The position numbers were made by a program, and so were the translations under genes. The notes beneath the pieces are model-generated. The model saw nothing but the letters and a program-made list of their open reading frames with translations. It ran no database searches and was not told the origin of the DNA. DNA of 64,000 nt. Source: Verrucomicrobium sp. GAS474. Its GTDB lineage: Bacteria > Verrucomicrobiota > Verrucomicrobiia > Methylacidiphilales > GAS474. The stretch is from positions 248,001-312,000 of the forward strand of contig NZ_LT629781.1 of assembly GCF_900105685.1 (NCBI RefSeq), given 5' to 3'. The first letter of the stretch is position 1. Each line of letters begins with the position of its first letter. This document shows, in pieces, positions 48,230-56,780 of this stretch.

Positions 48230-49798
48230 ATGATTTCTCCCTCCCGCGAGACGTTCCGTGAGCTGGCCAAACAGGGGAACCTCATCCCGGTCTACCGGGA
48301 ACTCGTCGCCGACCTCGACACCCCCGTCTCGGCCTACCTGAAGCTCGATCCCGGCACCCATTCCTTCCTCCTCGAGTCGGCCGACCGCGCCAGCGGCAGC
48401 TTCTCCCGCTATTCCTTCCTCGGCGCGAACCCCGCCGCCGTCTTCACGATGCGCGGGAACGACGCGACCGTCGAGGTCCACGGCGCCGACGGCGTCGTCC
48501 GCACCCGCCGCTTCACCAGCCACGCCGATCCGCTCGAGGAACTCCGCCGCCTCATGGCCCAGTACCGGCCCGTCGTGCCGAAGCCCGAGGACGGCATGCC
48601 CCCCTTCTACGGCGGGGCCGTCGGCTACCTCGCCTACGAGGCCGCCACCCGCTTCGAGACCACCGTCCCCCGCGCGCAGAAGGACGACCTCGGCGTCCCC
48701 GACGCCTACTTCCTCGTCGCCGACACCCTCGTCGCCTTCGACCACCAGGAACGGAAGCTGAAGCTCATCTGCAACGCCCACATCGAAGGGGAGGACGAGA
48801 ACCACAGCGCCGCCGCCGTCGAGGCCGCCTACGACGCGGCGATCACGAAGCTCGCCGCCCTCTCCGCCCGCCTGGAGCGGCCCATCGCCGGGAACAAGCT
48901 CCTCTCCGTCCGCGCCAGCCCCCCCGCCCTCACCCCCTCGGTCAACATGACCCAGGAGGAATACCTCGGCATGGCCGAGCGGATGCAGGAATACATCCGC
49001 TCCGGCGACATCTTCCAGATCGTCCCCTCCCAGCGTTTCGAGGTTCCCTACACCGGGGAGCCGATCGACCTCTACCGCTCCCTGCGCCTCATCAACCCCT
49101 CGCCGTACATGTTCTGCCTGAAGATGGGCGGCACCTCGCAGCCGGGGGCCTTCTCCCTCGTCGGCTCCTCGCCCGAGGTCCACGTCCGGGCCGAGAACGG
49201 CAAGATCACCATCCGCCCCATCGCCGGGACCCGCCCCCGCCGGGAAAACCCGCTGGAGGACAACGCCATGGCGCAGGAACTCCTCGCCGACCCCAAGGAA
49301 CGGGCCGAGCACGTCATGCTCGTCGACCTCGCCCGGAACGACGTCGGCCGCGTCTGCGACTACAAGAGCGTCAAGGTCACCGACTTCATGACGATCGAGC
49401 GCTACTCCCACGTCATGCACATCGTCTCCAACGTCGAGGGGGACCTCCGCGCCGGGCAGAGCCCCTACGACGTCATGCGGGCGACCTTCCCCGCCGGAAC
49501 CCTCACCGGCGCGCCGAAGATCCGCGCCATGCAGATCATCGCCGAGCAGGAGCCGACCTGCCGCGGCAGCTACGGCGGGGCCGTCTGCTACTTCGGCTTC
49601 TCCGGGAACCTCGACTCCTGCATCGCCATCCGCACCGCCCTGCTGAAGCAGGGGAAGGCCTACCTCCAGGCCGGGGGCGGCCTCGTCGCCGACTCGACCC
49701 CGATGGGCGAGTACAACGAGAGCGTCAGCAAGGCCCGCGCCAACATCAAGGCCCTGGCCCTGGCCACCGCCGTCAGCAACGCCCACTCGACGGTTTAG
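48230..49798 (+). CDS. trpE: Anthranilate synthase component I
   Basis: A 522-residue enzyme that, with TrpG, makes anthranilate from chorismate for tryptophan synthesis. The N-terminal domain carries the LLESADR feedback motif (SFLLESADRASGSFSRYSFL), the site of tryptophan inhibition in TrpE proteins. The C-terminal chorismate-binding domain has GDIFQIVPSQRFEVPY, SPSPYMF-type INPSPYMFCLK, GSSPEVHVR, RPIAGTRPRRENP and GAPKIRAMQIIAE. The length is standard. The gene precedes trpG by 19 nt. The 166-nt leader shows no trp attenuator or leader peptide with tandem Trp codons. Confidence 0.96.
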   Translation: MISPSRETFRELAKQGNLIPVYRELVADLDTPVSAYLKLDPGTHSFLLESADRASGSFSRYSFLGANPAAVFTMRGNDATVEVHGADGVVRTRRFTSHADPLEELRRLMAQYRPVVPKPEDGMPPFYGGAVGYLAYEAATRFETTVPRAQKDDLGVPDAYFLVADTLVAFDHQERKLKLICNAHIEGEDENHSAAAVEAAYDAAITKLAALSARLERPIAGNKLLSVRASPPALTPSVNMTQEEYLGMAERMQEYIRSGDIFQIVPSQRFEVPYTGEPIDLYRSLRLINPSPYMFCLKMGGTSQPGAFSLVGSSPEVHVRAENGKITIRPIAGTRPRRENPLEDNAMAQELLADPKERAEHVMLVDLARNDVGRVCDYKSVKVTDFMTIERYSHVMHIVSNVEGDLRAGQSPYDVMRATFPAGTLTGAPKIRAMQIIAEQEPTCRGSYGGAVCYFGFSGNLDSCIAIRTALLKQGKAYLQAGGGLVADSTPMGEYNESVSKARANIKALALATAVSNAHSTV

Positions 49799-49817
49799 CA
49801 CCATCCCTCCCGCCGCC

Positions 49818-50393
49818 ATGATCCTCATCGTCGACAACTACGATTCGTTCACCTACAACATCGTCCAATACTTCGGCGAGATGGGGGCCGACCTCCTCGT
49901 GAAGCGGAACGACGAGATCACCCTCGACGGGATCGCCGAGCTGAAGCCGACCCACATCGTCATCTCCCCCGGCCCGAAGGCCCCGCGCGACGCCGGGATC
50001 TCCTGCGGCGTCATCGAGCGTTTCGGCCCCCGCACCCCCATCTTCGGCGTCTGCCTCGGCCACCAGTGCATCGGCGAGGTCTACGGCGGCAACGTCATCC
50101 GCGCCGCCCGCCTCATGCACGGGAAGACCTCCCCCATCCGGCACGACGGCACCGGCGTCTTCGCCGGCCTCTCCAACCCCTTCGAGGCGACCCGCTACCA
50201 CTCCCTCATCGTCGAGCGTCCCACCCTCCCCGCCGACCTCGTCATCACCGCCACCGTCCAGGGCGACGACCTGGAGATCATGGGCCTCCGCCACAGGGAA
50301 TTCCCCGTCCACGGCGTCCAGTTCCATCCCGAATCGATCCTCACCCAGGCGGGCAAGACGATCCTGAAGAACTTCCTCGACCTGAAAGTCTAG
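49818..50393 (+). CDS. trpG: Anthranilate synthase component II, glutamine amidotransferase
   Basis: A 191-residue class I glutamine amidotransferase supplying ammonia to TrpE. The catalytic triad is visible: Cys in GVCLGHQCIGE, and His and Glu in VQFHPESI. The oxyanion loop is SPGPKAPRDAG. The N-terminal IVDNYDSFTYNIVQYFGEMG is typical. In many bacteria this subunit also serves PabB. It follows trpE by 19 nt and precedes gdhA by 97 nt. No other trp genes are in the window. Confidence 0.96.
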   Translation: MILIVDNYDSFTYNIVQYFGEMGADLLVKRNDEITLDGIAELKPTHIVISPGPKAPRDAGISCGVIERFGPRTPIFGVCLGHQCIGEVYGGNVIRAARLMHGKTSPIRHDGTGVFAGLSNPFEATRYHSLIVERPTLPADLVITATVQGDDLEIMGLRHREFPVHGVQFHPESILTQAGKTILKNFLDLKV

Positions 50394-50490
50394 GTTCCTT
50401 CCTTTCCCTTTCACGCCGTGACCGGGGGGCCACGGCGGAAAAACCAAACCACCGCCTCAGCAGCCACTGACAGCCACCACCTCCACCGCT

Positions 50491-51747
50491 ATGGAATTCC
50501 TCCTTCAGAACAGCGTCTTCCGCATGGCCTGCAGCCAGTTCGACCGCACCGCCGACTTCCTCCAGCTCCCCGACGCCGTCCGCGAGCGCGTCAAGTGGCC
50601 GAAGCGGGCCATCGCCGTCTCGATCCCCGTCCGCATGGACTCGGGCGACGTCCGCGTCTTCAGCGGCTACCGCGTCCAGCACCACCTCACCCTCGGCCCC
50701 ACCAAGGGCGGCCTCCGCTACGCCCCCGACCTCGACATGGGCGAATCGGCCGCCCTCGCCATGTGGATGAGCTGGAAGTGCGCCCTCGTCGACCTCCCCT
50801 ACGGCGGCGCGAAGGGCGGCGTCGCCTGCGACCCGCGCAAGCTCAGCCTCCGCGAGAACGAGGCGATCACCCGCCGCTTCACCCAGGAACTGATCCCCTT
50901 CATCGGGCCGCAGGTCGACGTCCCCGCCCCCGACATGGGGACCAATCCCCAGACCATGGCGTGGATCCTCGACACCTACTCGACCCACATCGGCCACTCC
51001 GTCCCCAGCGTCGTCACGGGGAAGCCCCTCGGCCTCGGCGGCTCCGCCGGTCGGAACGAGGCGACCGGCCGCGGCATCGCCTTCCTCGCCCACCACGCCG
51101 CCCACCAGATGAAGCTCCCCGCCGAGTGCCGCGTCATCGTCCAGGGCTTCGGCAACGTCGGCACCTACGCCGCCATCGCCATGGCCCAGTACGGCTCGAA
51201 GGTCATCGGCATCGGCGACGTCTCCGGCGCGATCTACAACCCGAACGGCATCGACGTCGTCGCCCTGCGCCAGTTCGTCGACAGCGGCCGCTCCCTCGCC
51301 GAATACACCGAAGGGGAACACATCACCAACGAGCAGCTCCTCGAGCAGCCCTGCGACATCCTCATCCCCGCCGCCAAGGAACAGGTCATCACCGGGGCCA
51401 ACGCCGCGAAGATCCAGTGCCGCATCCTCGCCGAGGGGGCCAACGGCCCGACGACCCCCGAAGCCGACGCCATCCTCGACCAGCGGCCCGAGATCCTCGT
51501 CATCCCCGACATCCTCTGCAACGCGGGTGGCGTCATCGTCAGCTACTTCGAGTGGGTCCAGGGCCTCCAGAGCTTCTTCTGGACCGAGGCCGAGGTCATG
51601 GACAAGCTCTACCGCATCCTCACCCACGCCTTCACCCAGGTCATGCGGACCGCCGAGGAAAAAAAGATCCCCATGCGGATCGCCGCCCTCTCCATCGGCA
51701 TCCGCAAGGTCTCCGACGCCAAGGCCGCCCGGGGCCTCTTCCCCTAA
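50491..51747 (+). CDS. gdhA: Glutamate dehydrogenase
   Basis: A 418-residue hexameric-type enzyme interconverting glutamate and 2-oxoglutarate plus ammonia. Substrate and catalytic motifs are GPTKGGLRYAPDLDMGE, LVDLPYGGAKGGV (catalytic Lys) and PAPDMGTN. The C-terminal NAD(P)-binding Rossmann domain has VIVQGFGNVGTYAAIAMAQY with the GxGNVG pattern. The C-terminal AEGANGPTTPEAD and DILCNAGGVIVSYFEWVQ are conserved. The acid residue after the second strand (GIGDVSGA) would affect NAD versus NADP choice. Glutamate supply fits the amino-acid theme of trpE and trpG. Confidence 0.95.
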   Translation: MEFLLQNSVFRMACSQFDRTADFLQLPDAVRERVKWPKRAIAVSIPVRMDSGDVRVFSGYRVQHHLTLGPTKGGLRYAPDLDMGESAALAMWMSWKCALVDLPYGGAKGGVACDPRKLSLRENEAITRRFTQELIPFIGPQVDVPAPDMGTNPQTMAWILDTYSTHIGHSVPSVVTGKPLGLGGSAGRNEATGRGIAFLAHHAAHQMKLPAECRVIVQGFGNVGTYAAIAMAQYGSKVIGIGDVSGAIYNPNGIDVVALRQFVDSGRSLAEYTEGEHITNEQLLEQPCDILIPAAKEQVITGANAAKIQCRILAEGANGPTTPEADAILDQRPEILVIPDILCNAGGVIVSYFEWVQGLQSFFWTEAEVMDKLYRILTHAFTQVMRTAEEKKIPMRIAALSIGIRKVSDAKAARGLFP

Positions 51748-51773
51748 TATCCCTCGTCCCGACCGCCCCAACC

Positions 51774-52724
51774 ATGCGCTGCCTCTTCCCCTCCGCCCTC
51801 CTCCTCGTCCTCTCGCTCGCTTCCGTCTCCGCCGCCACGGCCCTCCCGGGCGGCGGCGGGACGAAGGGCGGCAGCAGCGTCCCGGCCCCCACCGCCGCCG
51901 CCGGGGCCGACAAGGCGGGCCAGGGCCAGAAGACGCAGGGCATCGTCATCCGCCTCGACGACTTCGGCAGCGCCGACATCGCCTACCTCTCCATCCCCGA
52001 CCAGCCCCCCATCGGCGGCATCGTCCTCGCCCACGACGGCTGGGGCCTCAACTGGGGCATCTCGACCCTCGCCGACCGCCTCGCCGACGCCGGCTACATC
52101 GTCCTCATCCCCGACTTCTTCAGCGGCCAGACCACCGCCGATCCCCTCCGCGCCGGGGAACTGATCCGCGACGTCACCCCGGAGACCGCCGCGAAGACCC
52201 TCGGCGCCGCCGTCCGCTTCCTGCGGGAAAGCCCCCGCTTCCGCGCCGGGCGCGTCGCCCTCGTCGGCTTCGGCGCGGGGAACGGCCTCGCCGTTTCCGC
52301 CGCGAAGGCCGGGACCCCCAAGGCCGCCCGCCTCGACACCCTCGTCCTCGTCGGCGGCCCCTGCTCCTTCCCCGAGGAGACCGTCGCCCGCCTCGACAAA
52401 CGGCCCGACCTCCTCGTCCTCTTCGGCACCGCCGCCACCCCCGAGGCCCGCGACGCCTTCGCCTCCCTCCTCAAGGACTCGAAACACACCGCCGACCTCG
52501 GCACCCTTCCCGACGGCACCGAGCCCAGCGCCCTCCTCCTCCTCCCCGAGCCCTCCTTCGCCCGCCTCGACGCCTTCCTCCGGAAAAGCTTCGCCGCGCC
52601 CGAGAAGAAAAACGCCGTCATCGGCGCCATCGACTCGATGAACCCCTTCCGCGACAAGGATGCCGACGCCCCCGCGCCGAAGGCCTCCCCCGTCGCCCCC
52701 GCCGAGGCGGCGACGACCCCATGA
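51774..52724 (+). CDS. Exported dienelactone-hydrolase-like protein lacking the nucleophile
   Basis: A 316-residue protein with a signal peptide (MRCLFPSALLLVLSLASVSA). The middle follows the dienelactone hydrolase fold: GGIVLAHDGWGLNWGISTLA, LADAGYIVLIPDFFSGQTTA and VALVGFGAGNGLAVSAA. The nucleophile elbow G-x-C-x-G has Gly at the Cys position, and the conserved Glu of the DLH HE/QE motif is Asp, so catalysis as a hydrolase is doubtful. A C-terminal Pro/Ala tail ends VAPAEAATTP. It starts 26 nt after gdhA and overlaps the next gene by 4 nt, so it is translated in the same unit. It may bind ligands or partner proteins instead. Confidence 0.6.
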   Translation: MRCLFPSALLLVLSLASVSAATALPGGGGTKGGSSVPAPTAAAGADKAGQGQKTQGIVIRLDDFGSADIAYLSIPDQPPIGGIVLAHDGWGLNWGISTLADRLADAGYIVLIPDFFSGQTTADPLRAGELIRDVTPETAAKTLGAAVRFLRESPRFRAGRVALVGFGAGNGLAVSAAKAGTPKAARLDTLVLVGGPCSFPEETVARLDKRPDLLVLFGTAATPEARDAFASLLKDSKHTADLGTLPDGTEPSALLLLPEPSFARLDAFLRKSFAAPEKKNAVIGAIDSMNPFRDKDADAPAPKASPVAPAEAATTP

Positions 52725-53434
52725 CCCCGCCCGTCGCCGACACGCACGTCCCTTGGCGACTCCTCCTCGACGGCCCCGGCGCCGCCGCCCGGAACATGGC
52801 CGTCGACGAGGCCCTCTTCCGCCTCGCCGGGGAACCCGGGGCGCAACCGGTCCTCCGCGTCTACGAATGGAGCGCCCCCGACGTCAGCCTCGGCTACTTC
52901 CAGAAAGCCGAGGAGGCCGATGCCAAGGGCCGGAGCTTCGTCCGCCGCTACACCGGCGGCGGCCTCGTCGACCACGAGCGCGACGTCACCTACACCGTCG
53001 TCGCCCCCCGCAGCCATCCCCTCGGCCAGCTTTCGACCTCGGAGAGCTACTCCAAGCTCCACGAAGCCGTCGCCGCCGCCCTCGGGGAGATCGGCGTCGC
53101 GGCCGTCCTCGCCCCCGGCTGCGACGACTGGGACGACGCCGCCTGCTTCCGCAAGGCGGTGAAATTCGACGTGATCCTCGACGGCAAGAAAATCGCCGGA
53201 GCCGCCCAGCGCCGCACCCGCGACGGCTTCCTGCAGCAGGGCAGCATCCTCTTCCCCACCCCCGAGCAAAGCGCCGCGCTGAACCCCGCCCTCCGCGCCC
53301 TCCTCCCCCCCGCCTTCGCCAAGGTCATGGGCTGCCAGCTCCTTCCCTCCGCCCTCACCGAAGAGGAAGAAGCCCTCGCCGCCGAGCTGGAGGCGACCCG
53401 CTACGCCACCGCCGCCTGGAATCGGGAGCGGTAA
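52721..53434 (+). CDS. Lipoate-protein ligase A-like protein
   Basis: A 237-residue protein of the biotin/lipoate protein ligase fold. It has WRLLLDGPGAAARNMAVDEA (N-terminal adenylate-forming region), YTGGGLVDHERDVTYTVVAP (Gly-rich loop) and KFDVILDGKKIAGAAQRRTR with the conserved Lys that contacts the lipoyl-AMP intermediate. GFLQQGSILFPTP follows. The order matches the LplA/LipB-related group, although the N-terminal RRxGGG motif is RRYTGGG. It starts at ATGA with the previous gene. No lipoylated dehydrogenase complex genes are nearby. An alternative is an octanoyltransferase. Confidence 0.78.
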   Translation: MTPPVADTHVPWRLLLDGPGAAARNMAVDEALFRLAGEPGAQPVLRVYEWSAPDVSLGYFQKAEEADAKGRSFVRRYTGGGLVDHERDVTYTVVAPRSHPLGQLSTSESYSKLHEAVAAALGEIGVAAVLAPGCDDWDDAACFRKAVKFDVILDGKKIAGAAQRRTRDGFLQQGSILFPTPEQSAALNPALRALLPPAFAKVMGCQLLPSALTEEEEALAAELEATRYATAAWNRER

Positions 53435-53446
53435 AAGCGCCCCTCC

Positions 53447-56215
53447 CTACGGGGTCGCGGGAGGGACATAGGGCGTTCCCGACTCCACCGCTCCCCGGGC
53501 CAGAAGATACTGCGCCGCATCGGGCTGGCCCGCTTTCCTGGCGAAGTAGAGCGCCGTATGCCCTTCGCTATCGGCCCGGTTGATGTCGGCCCCATGGGCC
53601 AGCATCTGCGTGATCTTCGGATTCACGTCGCCGTAGGTGCAGGCCGCCATGAAGGGGGTGAAGCCCTTGTGGTCGGGCCGGTTCGGATCGGCCCCGGCCT
53701 GGAGCATCTGCTCCCGGAAATCCTCGTTCTCCCCGGCCAGCCACATCGTCGAGGCGTGGAGCGCCGTCCTTCCCGTCTTCGGGTTCTGGAAATTCACGTC
53801 GGCCCCCTGCCGCACCAGGAACCGCGCCGAATCGAAGCGGAACGAGCCGATCGCCAGGATCACCCCGTTGTCCCCTCCATCGGTCACCTCCCCGTCGACC
53901 GGGAATCCGGCGTGGATCAGGTCGTAGATCTTCCCCACGTCGCCCCGCTTGATCGCCTGCTTCATCTGCCACTTCGGATCGGGATTGTCGAAGGGAGCCT
54001 CCGTCACGCCGTTGTGCTGCAGCAGCTCGACGACGGCGTCGAATCCCGCCTCGCTCGCGATCCGCATCGGCGTCGCATCGGGCGGCCCCTTGCGGGGATC
54101 GACCCCCGCGAAGGCCATCTGCTGGATCCCCATCTCGCTCGACTTCCTCGCCGCCTCCTGCATCAGCGTCTGCCCGTCCTTCGTCGGCCGCCCCAGGTCG
54201 GCCCCGCCGACGATCAGCGCCATCCGCATGTAATCGGCCGTCATGCCGAACCACGTGAAGGTCCTCGGCACCGGCATCGTCCCCTGGGCGTTCGGCTTGC
54301 TCGGATCGGCTCCCGCCAGCAGCAGGACGACCAGGGCATGCTCCCGCTGATGGGAGATCGCCCGCAGAAGCGGCGTCTGCCCGTTTTTATCGAGGCCGTT
54401 CGGGTCGCCTCCCTTCGCCAGCGCCGCATCGAGCGCCGGAAGGTCGTTCCGCCAGGCCGCGTCCCCCAGCTCTTCCTGCACCGCCGCGTCGGCCGGGGCT
54501 TGGGCCGGGGCCGCCTTCGACGCCCTCTCCAACCGGACCGCCTCGACGAGGGCGACCATTTCCGGCTTCCCCAGCCGCTCCGCGAGGGCGAAGGGTCCCG
54601 CGTCGGGCCGCATCCCCTTCGGATCGAGCTCGGCTCCCCGGCGCAGCAGAAGGCGGGCCGATTCCACGTCGCCATTCCGGACCATCGCCCCCAGCAGCGT
54701 CTCCCCCGAGGCATCTCTCCCGTTCACATCCGCCCCCCGCAACAGCAGCAAATCCCGAATCAACTGATGTCCGTAGCTGTCATGCGTGAGCGCCTCCCGC
54801 TGCGCCGCCCGCCCCGTGGCGGGCGGTTCCTCCGAGAAAACTCGGGAGAGCGCGTTCCACAGCGCCGTCCGGCCCTTGGCGTCCTTCACCTCCATGTCGG
54901 CCCCGGAGACCAGCAGCACGTAGACATCGTTCCACCAGCCCTTCTCCGCCGCCAGCTGAAGCAGCGTCCTCCCCTCCCCGTCCCGCGCCCGGTCGATCCG
55001 GTCATGATGCCGGTCGAGGAGTTTCTTGAAGTCGACGTGGTTCCACTTCCCTTCCGTCTGAATCGCCGTGAAGAGCGCCGCGTCGGCCTCGCGATCCCGC
55101 CGGGCCTTCGCCGCCACGGCAAGGCCGCCAACGCCGCAGGCCACCAGCAGCACGAAGGCCGAAGTCAGCCAACGCCGCCGCGCCGTCTCGACCGGCGAAG
55201 GAGCGCTGCCGCCCGTCAACCGGCCGAGACGCCCCAGCAGCGATCCCCCGTCCGCCGCCATCGCCCACACCTCCGCCCCGCCCCGGCCCATCTCCAGCGC
55301 CGCCAAGGCCCGCGCGTAGGCCGCCCGGTCCCCGACCACCTCGAGCGCGATGTCGTCGCAGCAATGTTCCCGTTCCTCGCGCAGGCGGCGGCCGATCCAC
55401 CAGACCGCCGGGTGGTAGAAAAAGAGCGTCTCGACGACCACCTGGAACAGGTTCACCAGGTAATCGTGCCGCCGCACATGGCCGAGCTCGTGGGCGAAGA
55501 TCGCCTCGACCTGCGCGGGGGTCAGGCCGGAAAAGAAACTGACCGGGACGATCAACGTCGGGCGGAGCCACCCTGCCACCATCGGCACCTCGACCCAGGC
55601 CGACTCGAGCAGCGCCACCGTCCTCGCGATCCCCATCGTTCCGGCCAGCCGGTCGAGCCGTTCCTGCCAGCCCCGATCGGCCACCGGGAGGGCACGGTGG
55701 CGGATCAGCCAGAGGCGGAACCAGCCTCCCGCGAGGAAGAAACTGAGCGCCGCCACCCCTCCGAGCCAACCGAGGGCGGCGATCGCAAAGAAGGCGCCGC
55801 TCCCCTTCCCCGCCGCCATGGCACTCCCCTCCCCGAACGGCCCCACGCCCACGGCGGCCCTCTCCTCCGATACCGATGGCGAAGAGGCCGCCGCCGCATG
55901 CGGCACGGGGGAAGAGACGGAAGGCGGGAAAGGACGCCCTTCCTCCACGACCACCGCCACGGGAAGAGGCTGCAACCTCACCGCCCCGGAAGACGCGCCA
56001 CGCCACCCTGCCAGCGGGCAAAGGATGCAGGCCAGAAGAGCCCCGCAGAGCACCAGATAGCGGAGCGAAGCCGCCTCCCGGCGCAGGAGCCGCACCAGGA
56101 GCGCCGCAAGGCCGCCGATCACCGCCCCCTGCCAGAGGAAAGCGACCAGAACCCGGCCCAGTTCCCGCACCCAGGCCTCGCCACAGGCCGCGACATAAAG
56201 GGAAGAAAGGCTCAT
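53447..56215 (-). CDS. BlaR1/MecR1-like M56 peptidase fused to ankyrin repeats
   Basis: A 922-residue integral membrane sensor-peptidase. Helices at about 20-40, 50-70, 143-165 and one near 370 surround the zinc-protease motif HELGHVRRHDYLVNL (His242, Glu243, His246), the M56 signature. Instead of the penicillin-binding sensor domain of BlaR1, the region after about 390 consists of ankyrin repeats, for example GRTLLQLAAEKGWWNDVYVL, DASGETLLGAMVRNGDVESA, DHKGFTPFMAACTYGDVNPK and SEGHTALYFARKAGQPDAAQ. The protein would sense a signal through ankyrin contacts and cleave the BlaI repressor. It overlaps blaI by 4 nt (ATGA). The start at 56215 (MSLSSLYVAACGEAWVR) is supported by that junction. Confidence 0.85.
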   Translation of the reverse strand: MSLSSLYVAACGEAWVRELGRVLVAFLWQGAVIGGLAALLVRLLRREAASLRYLVLCGALLACILCPLAGWRGASSGAVRLQPLPVAVVVEEGRPFPPSVSSPVPHAAAASSPSVSEERAAVGVGPFGEGSAMAAGKGSGAFFAIAALGWLGGVAALSFFLAGGWFRLWLIRHRALPVADRGWQERLDRLAGTMGIARTVALLESAWVEVPMVAGWLRPTLIVPVSFFSGLTPAQVEAIFAHELGHVRRHDYLVNLFQVVVETLFFYHPAVWWIGRRLREEREHCCDDIALEVVGDRAAYARALAALEMGRGGAEVWAMAADGGSLLGRLGRLTGGSAPSPVETARRRWLTSAFVLLVACGVGGLAVAAKARRDREADAALFTAIQTEGKWNHVDFKKLLDRHHDRIDRARDGEGRTLLQLAAEKGWWNDVYVLLVSGADMEVKDAKGRTALWNALSRVFSEEPPATGRAAQREALTHDSYGHQLIRDLLLLRGADVNGRDASGETLLGAMVRNGDVESARLLLRRGAELDPKGMRPDAGPFALAERLGKPEMVALVEAVRLERASKAAPAQAPADAAVQEELGDAAWRNDLPALDAALAKGGDPNGLDKNGQTPLLRAISHQREHALVVLLLAGADPSKPNAQGTMPVPRTFTWFGMTADYMRMALIVGGADLGRPTKDGQTLMQEAARKSSEMGIQQMAFAGVDPRKGPPDATPMRIASEAGFDAVVELLQHNGVTEAPFDNPDPKWQMKQAIKRGDVGKIYDLIHAGFPVDGEVTDGGDNGVILAIGSFRFDSARFLVRQGADVNFQNPKTGRTALHASTMWLAGENEDFREQMLQAGADPNRPDHKGFTPFMAACTYGDVNPKITQMLAHGADINRADSEGHTALYFARKAGQPDAAQYLLARGAVESGTPYVPPATP

Positions 56216-56604
56216 GAGGAGAGGCGCTTGATCAGCCGTTCGATTTCCTTCAACTCCCCCGCCGTCGCCCGCTTCGTGGCGAGCGCCTGCATCACGAGGT
56301 TGGCCATCGATCCCCGGAAAGCCTTGTCGAGAATGCCGCTCAACAGCTGCCGCTGGGTCCGGTCCTCGGAACGGACGGCCCGGTAGAGATGGGCGTGGCG
56401 GGCCTCGTCGCGGACGACGAGTCCCTTCTCCGTCATGATCTGGAGGAGTTTCAGGACGGTGGTGTAGCCCGTCGTCTTCCCCTGGGCCGTCAGCGCCTCG
56501 TGGACTTCCTTCACCGTCGCCTCGCCCCGATTCCATAACTCCTGGAGAATCTGGAGTTCGGAATCGGTCGGTTCCGCCAGCGCCTTGCCGGGTTCTTTCT
56601 TCAT
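56212..56604 (-). CDS. BlaI/MecI-family transcriptional repressor
   Basis: A 130-residue winged-helix repressor: TDSELQILQELWNRGEATVK, then VHEALTAQGKTTGYTTVLKL (recognition helix), then MTEKGLVVRDEARHAHLYRA. The C-terminal dimerisation and cleavage region has DKAFRGSMANLVMQALATKR. I chose ATG at 56604 (MKKEPGKALAEPTD); earlier in-frame codons lie in the operator. It represses its own operon and is inactivated by proteolysis by the M56 partner. Two dyads upstream fit binding sites of the family. Confidence 0.88.
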   Translation of the reverse strand: MKKEPGKALAEPTDSELQILQELWNRGEATVKEVHEALTAQGKTTGYTTVLKLLQIMTEKGLVVRDEARHAHLYRAVRSEDRTQRQLLSGILDKAFRGSMANLVMQALATKRATAGELKEIERLIKRLSS

Positions 56605-56619
56605 GGGCCGATCTTTATC

Positions 56620-56654
56620 ACGAAGATCTTCGTAGAGTCTACGATAATTTTCGT
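56620..56654. promoter_or_regulatory. Tandem operator dyads upstream of blaI
   Basis: Two copies of ACGA-N6-TCGT: 56620-56633 (ACGA AGATCT TCGT) and 56641-56654 (ACGA TAATTT TCGT), 21 bp apart, so both face the same side of the helix. They lie 16 to 50 nt upstream of the blaI ATG. The pattern matches the paired dyads bound by BlaI/MecI dimers, though with a different core from TACA/TGTA. Confidence 0.75.
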
Positions 56655-56780
56655 AGATAAGGGCAAACAAAAAGTCCCGGCCGGCTTCCCTCTCCTTTGC
56701 GCCCTCTTTCCCCGCTCAATGCTATTGTAGGGTGCGACGAGAGGATTGCGCTTCCCCCGCCAACGCTTAAAACCTCGGGA

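Noticed and set aside
56697-56780. Upstream in-frame ATG at 56697 as start of the esterase
   Set aside because: It adds 28 residues ahead of a good signal peptide that begins at 56781.
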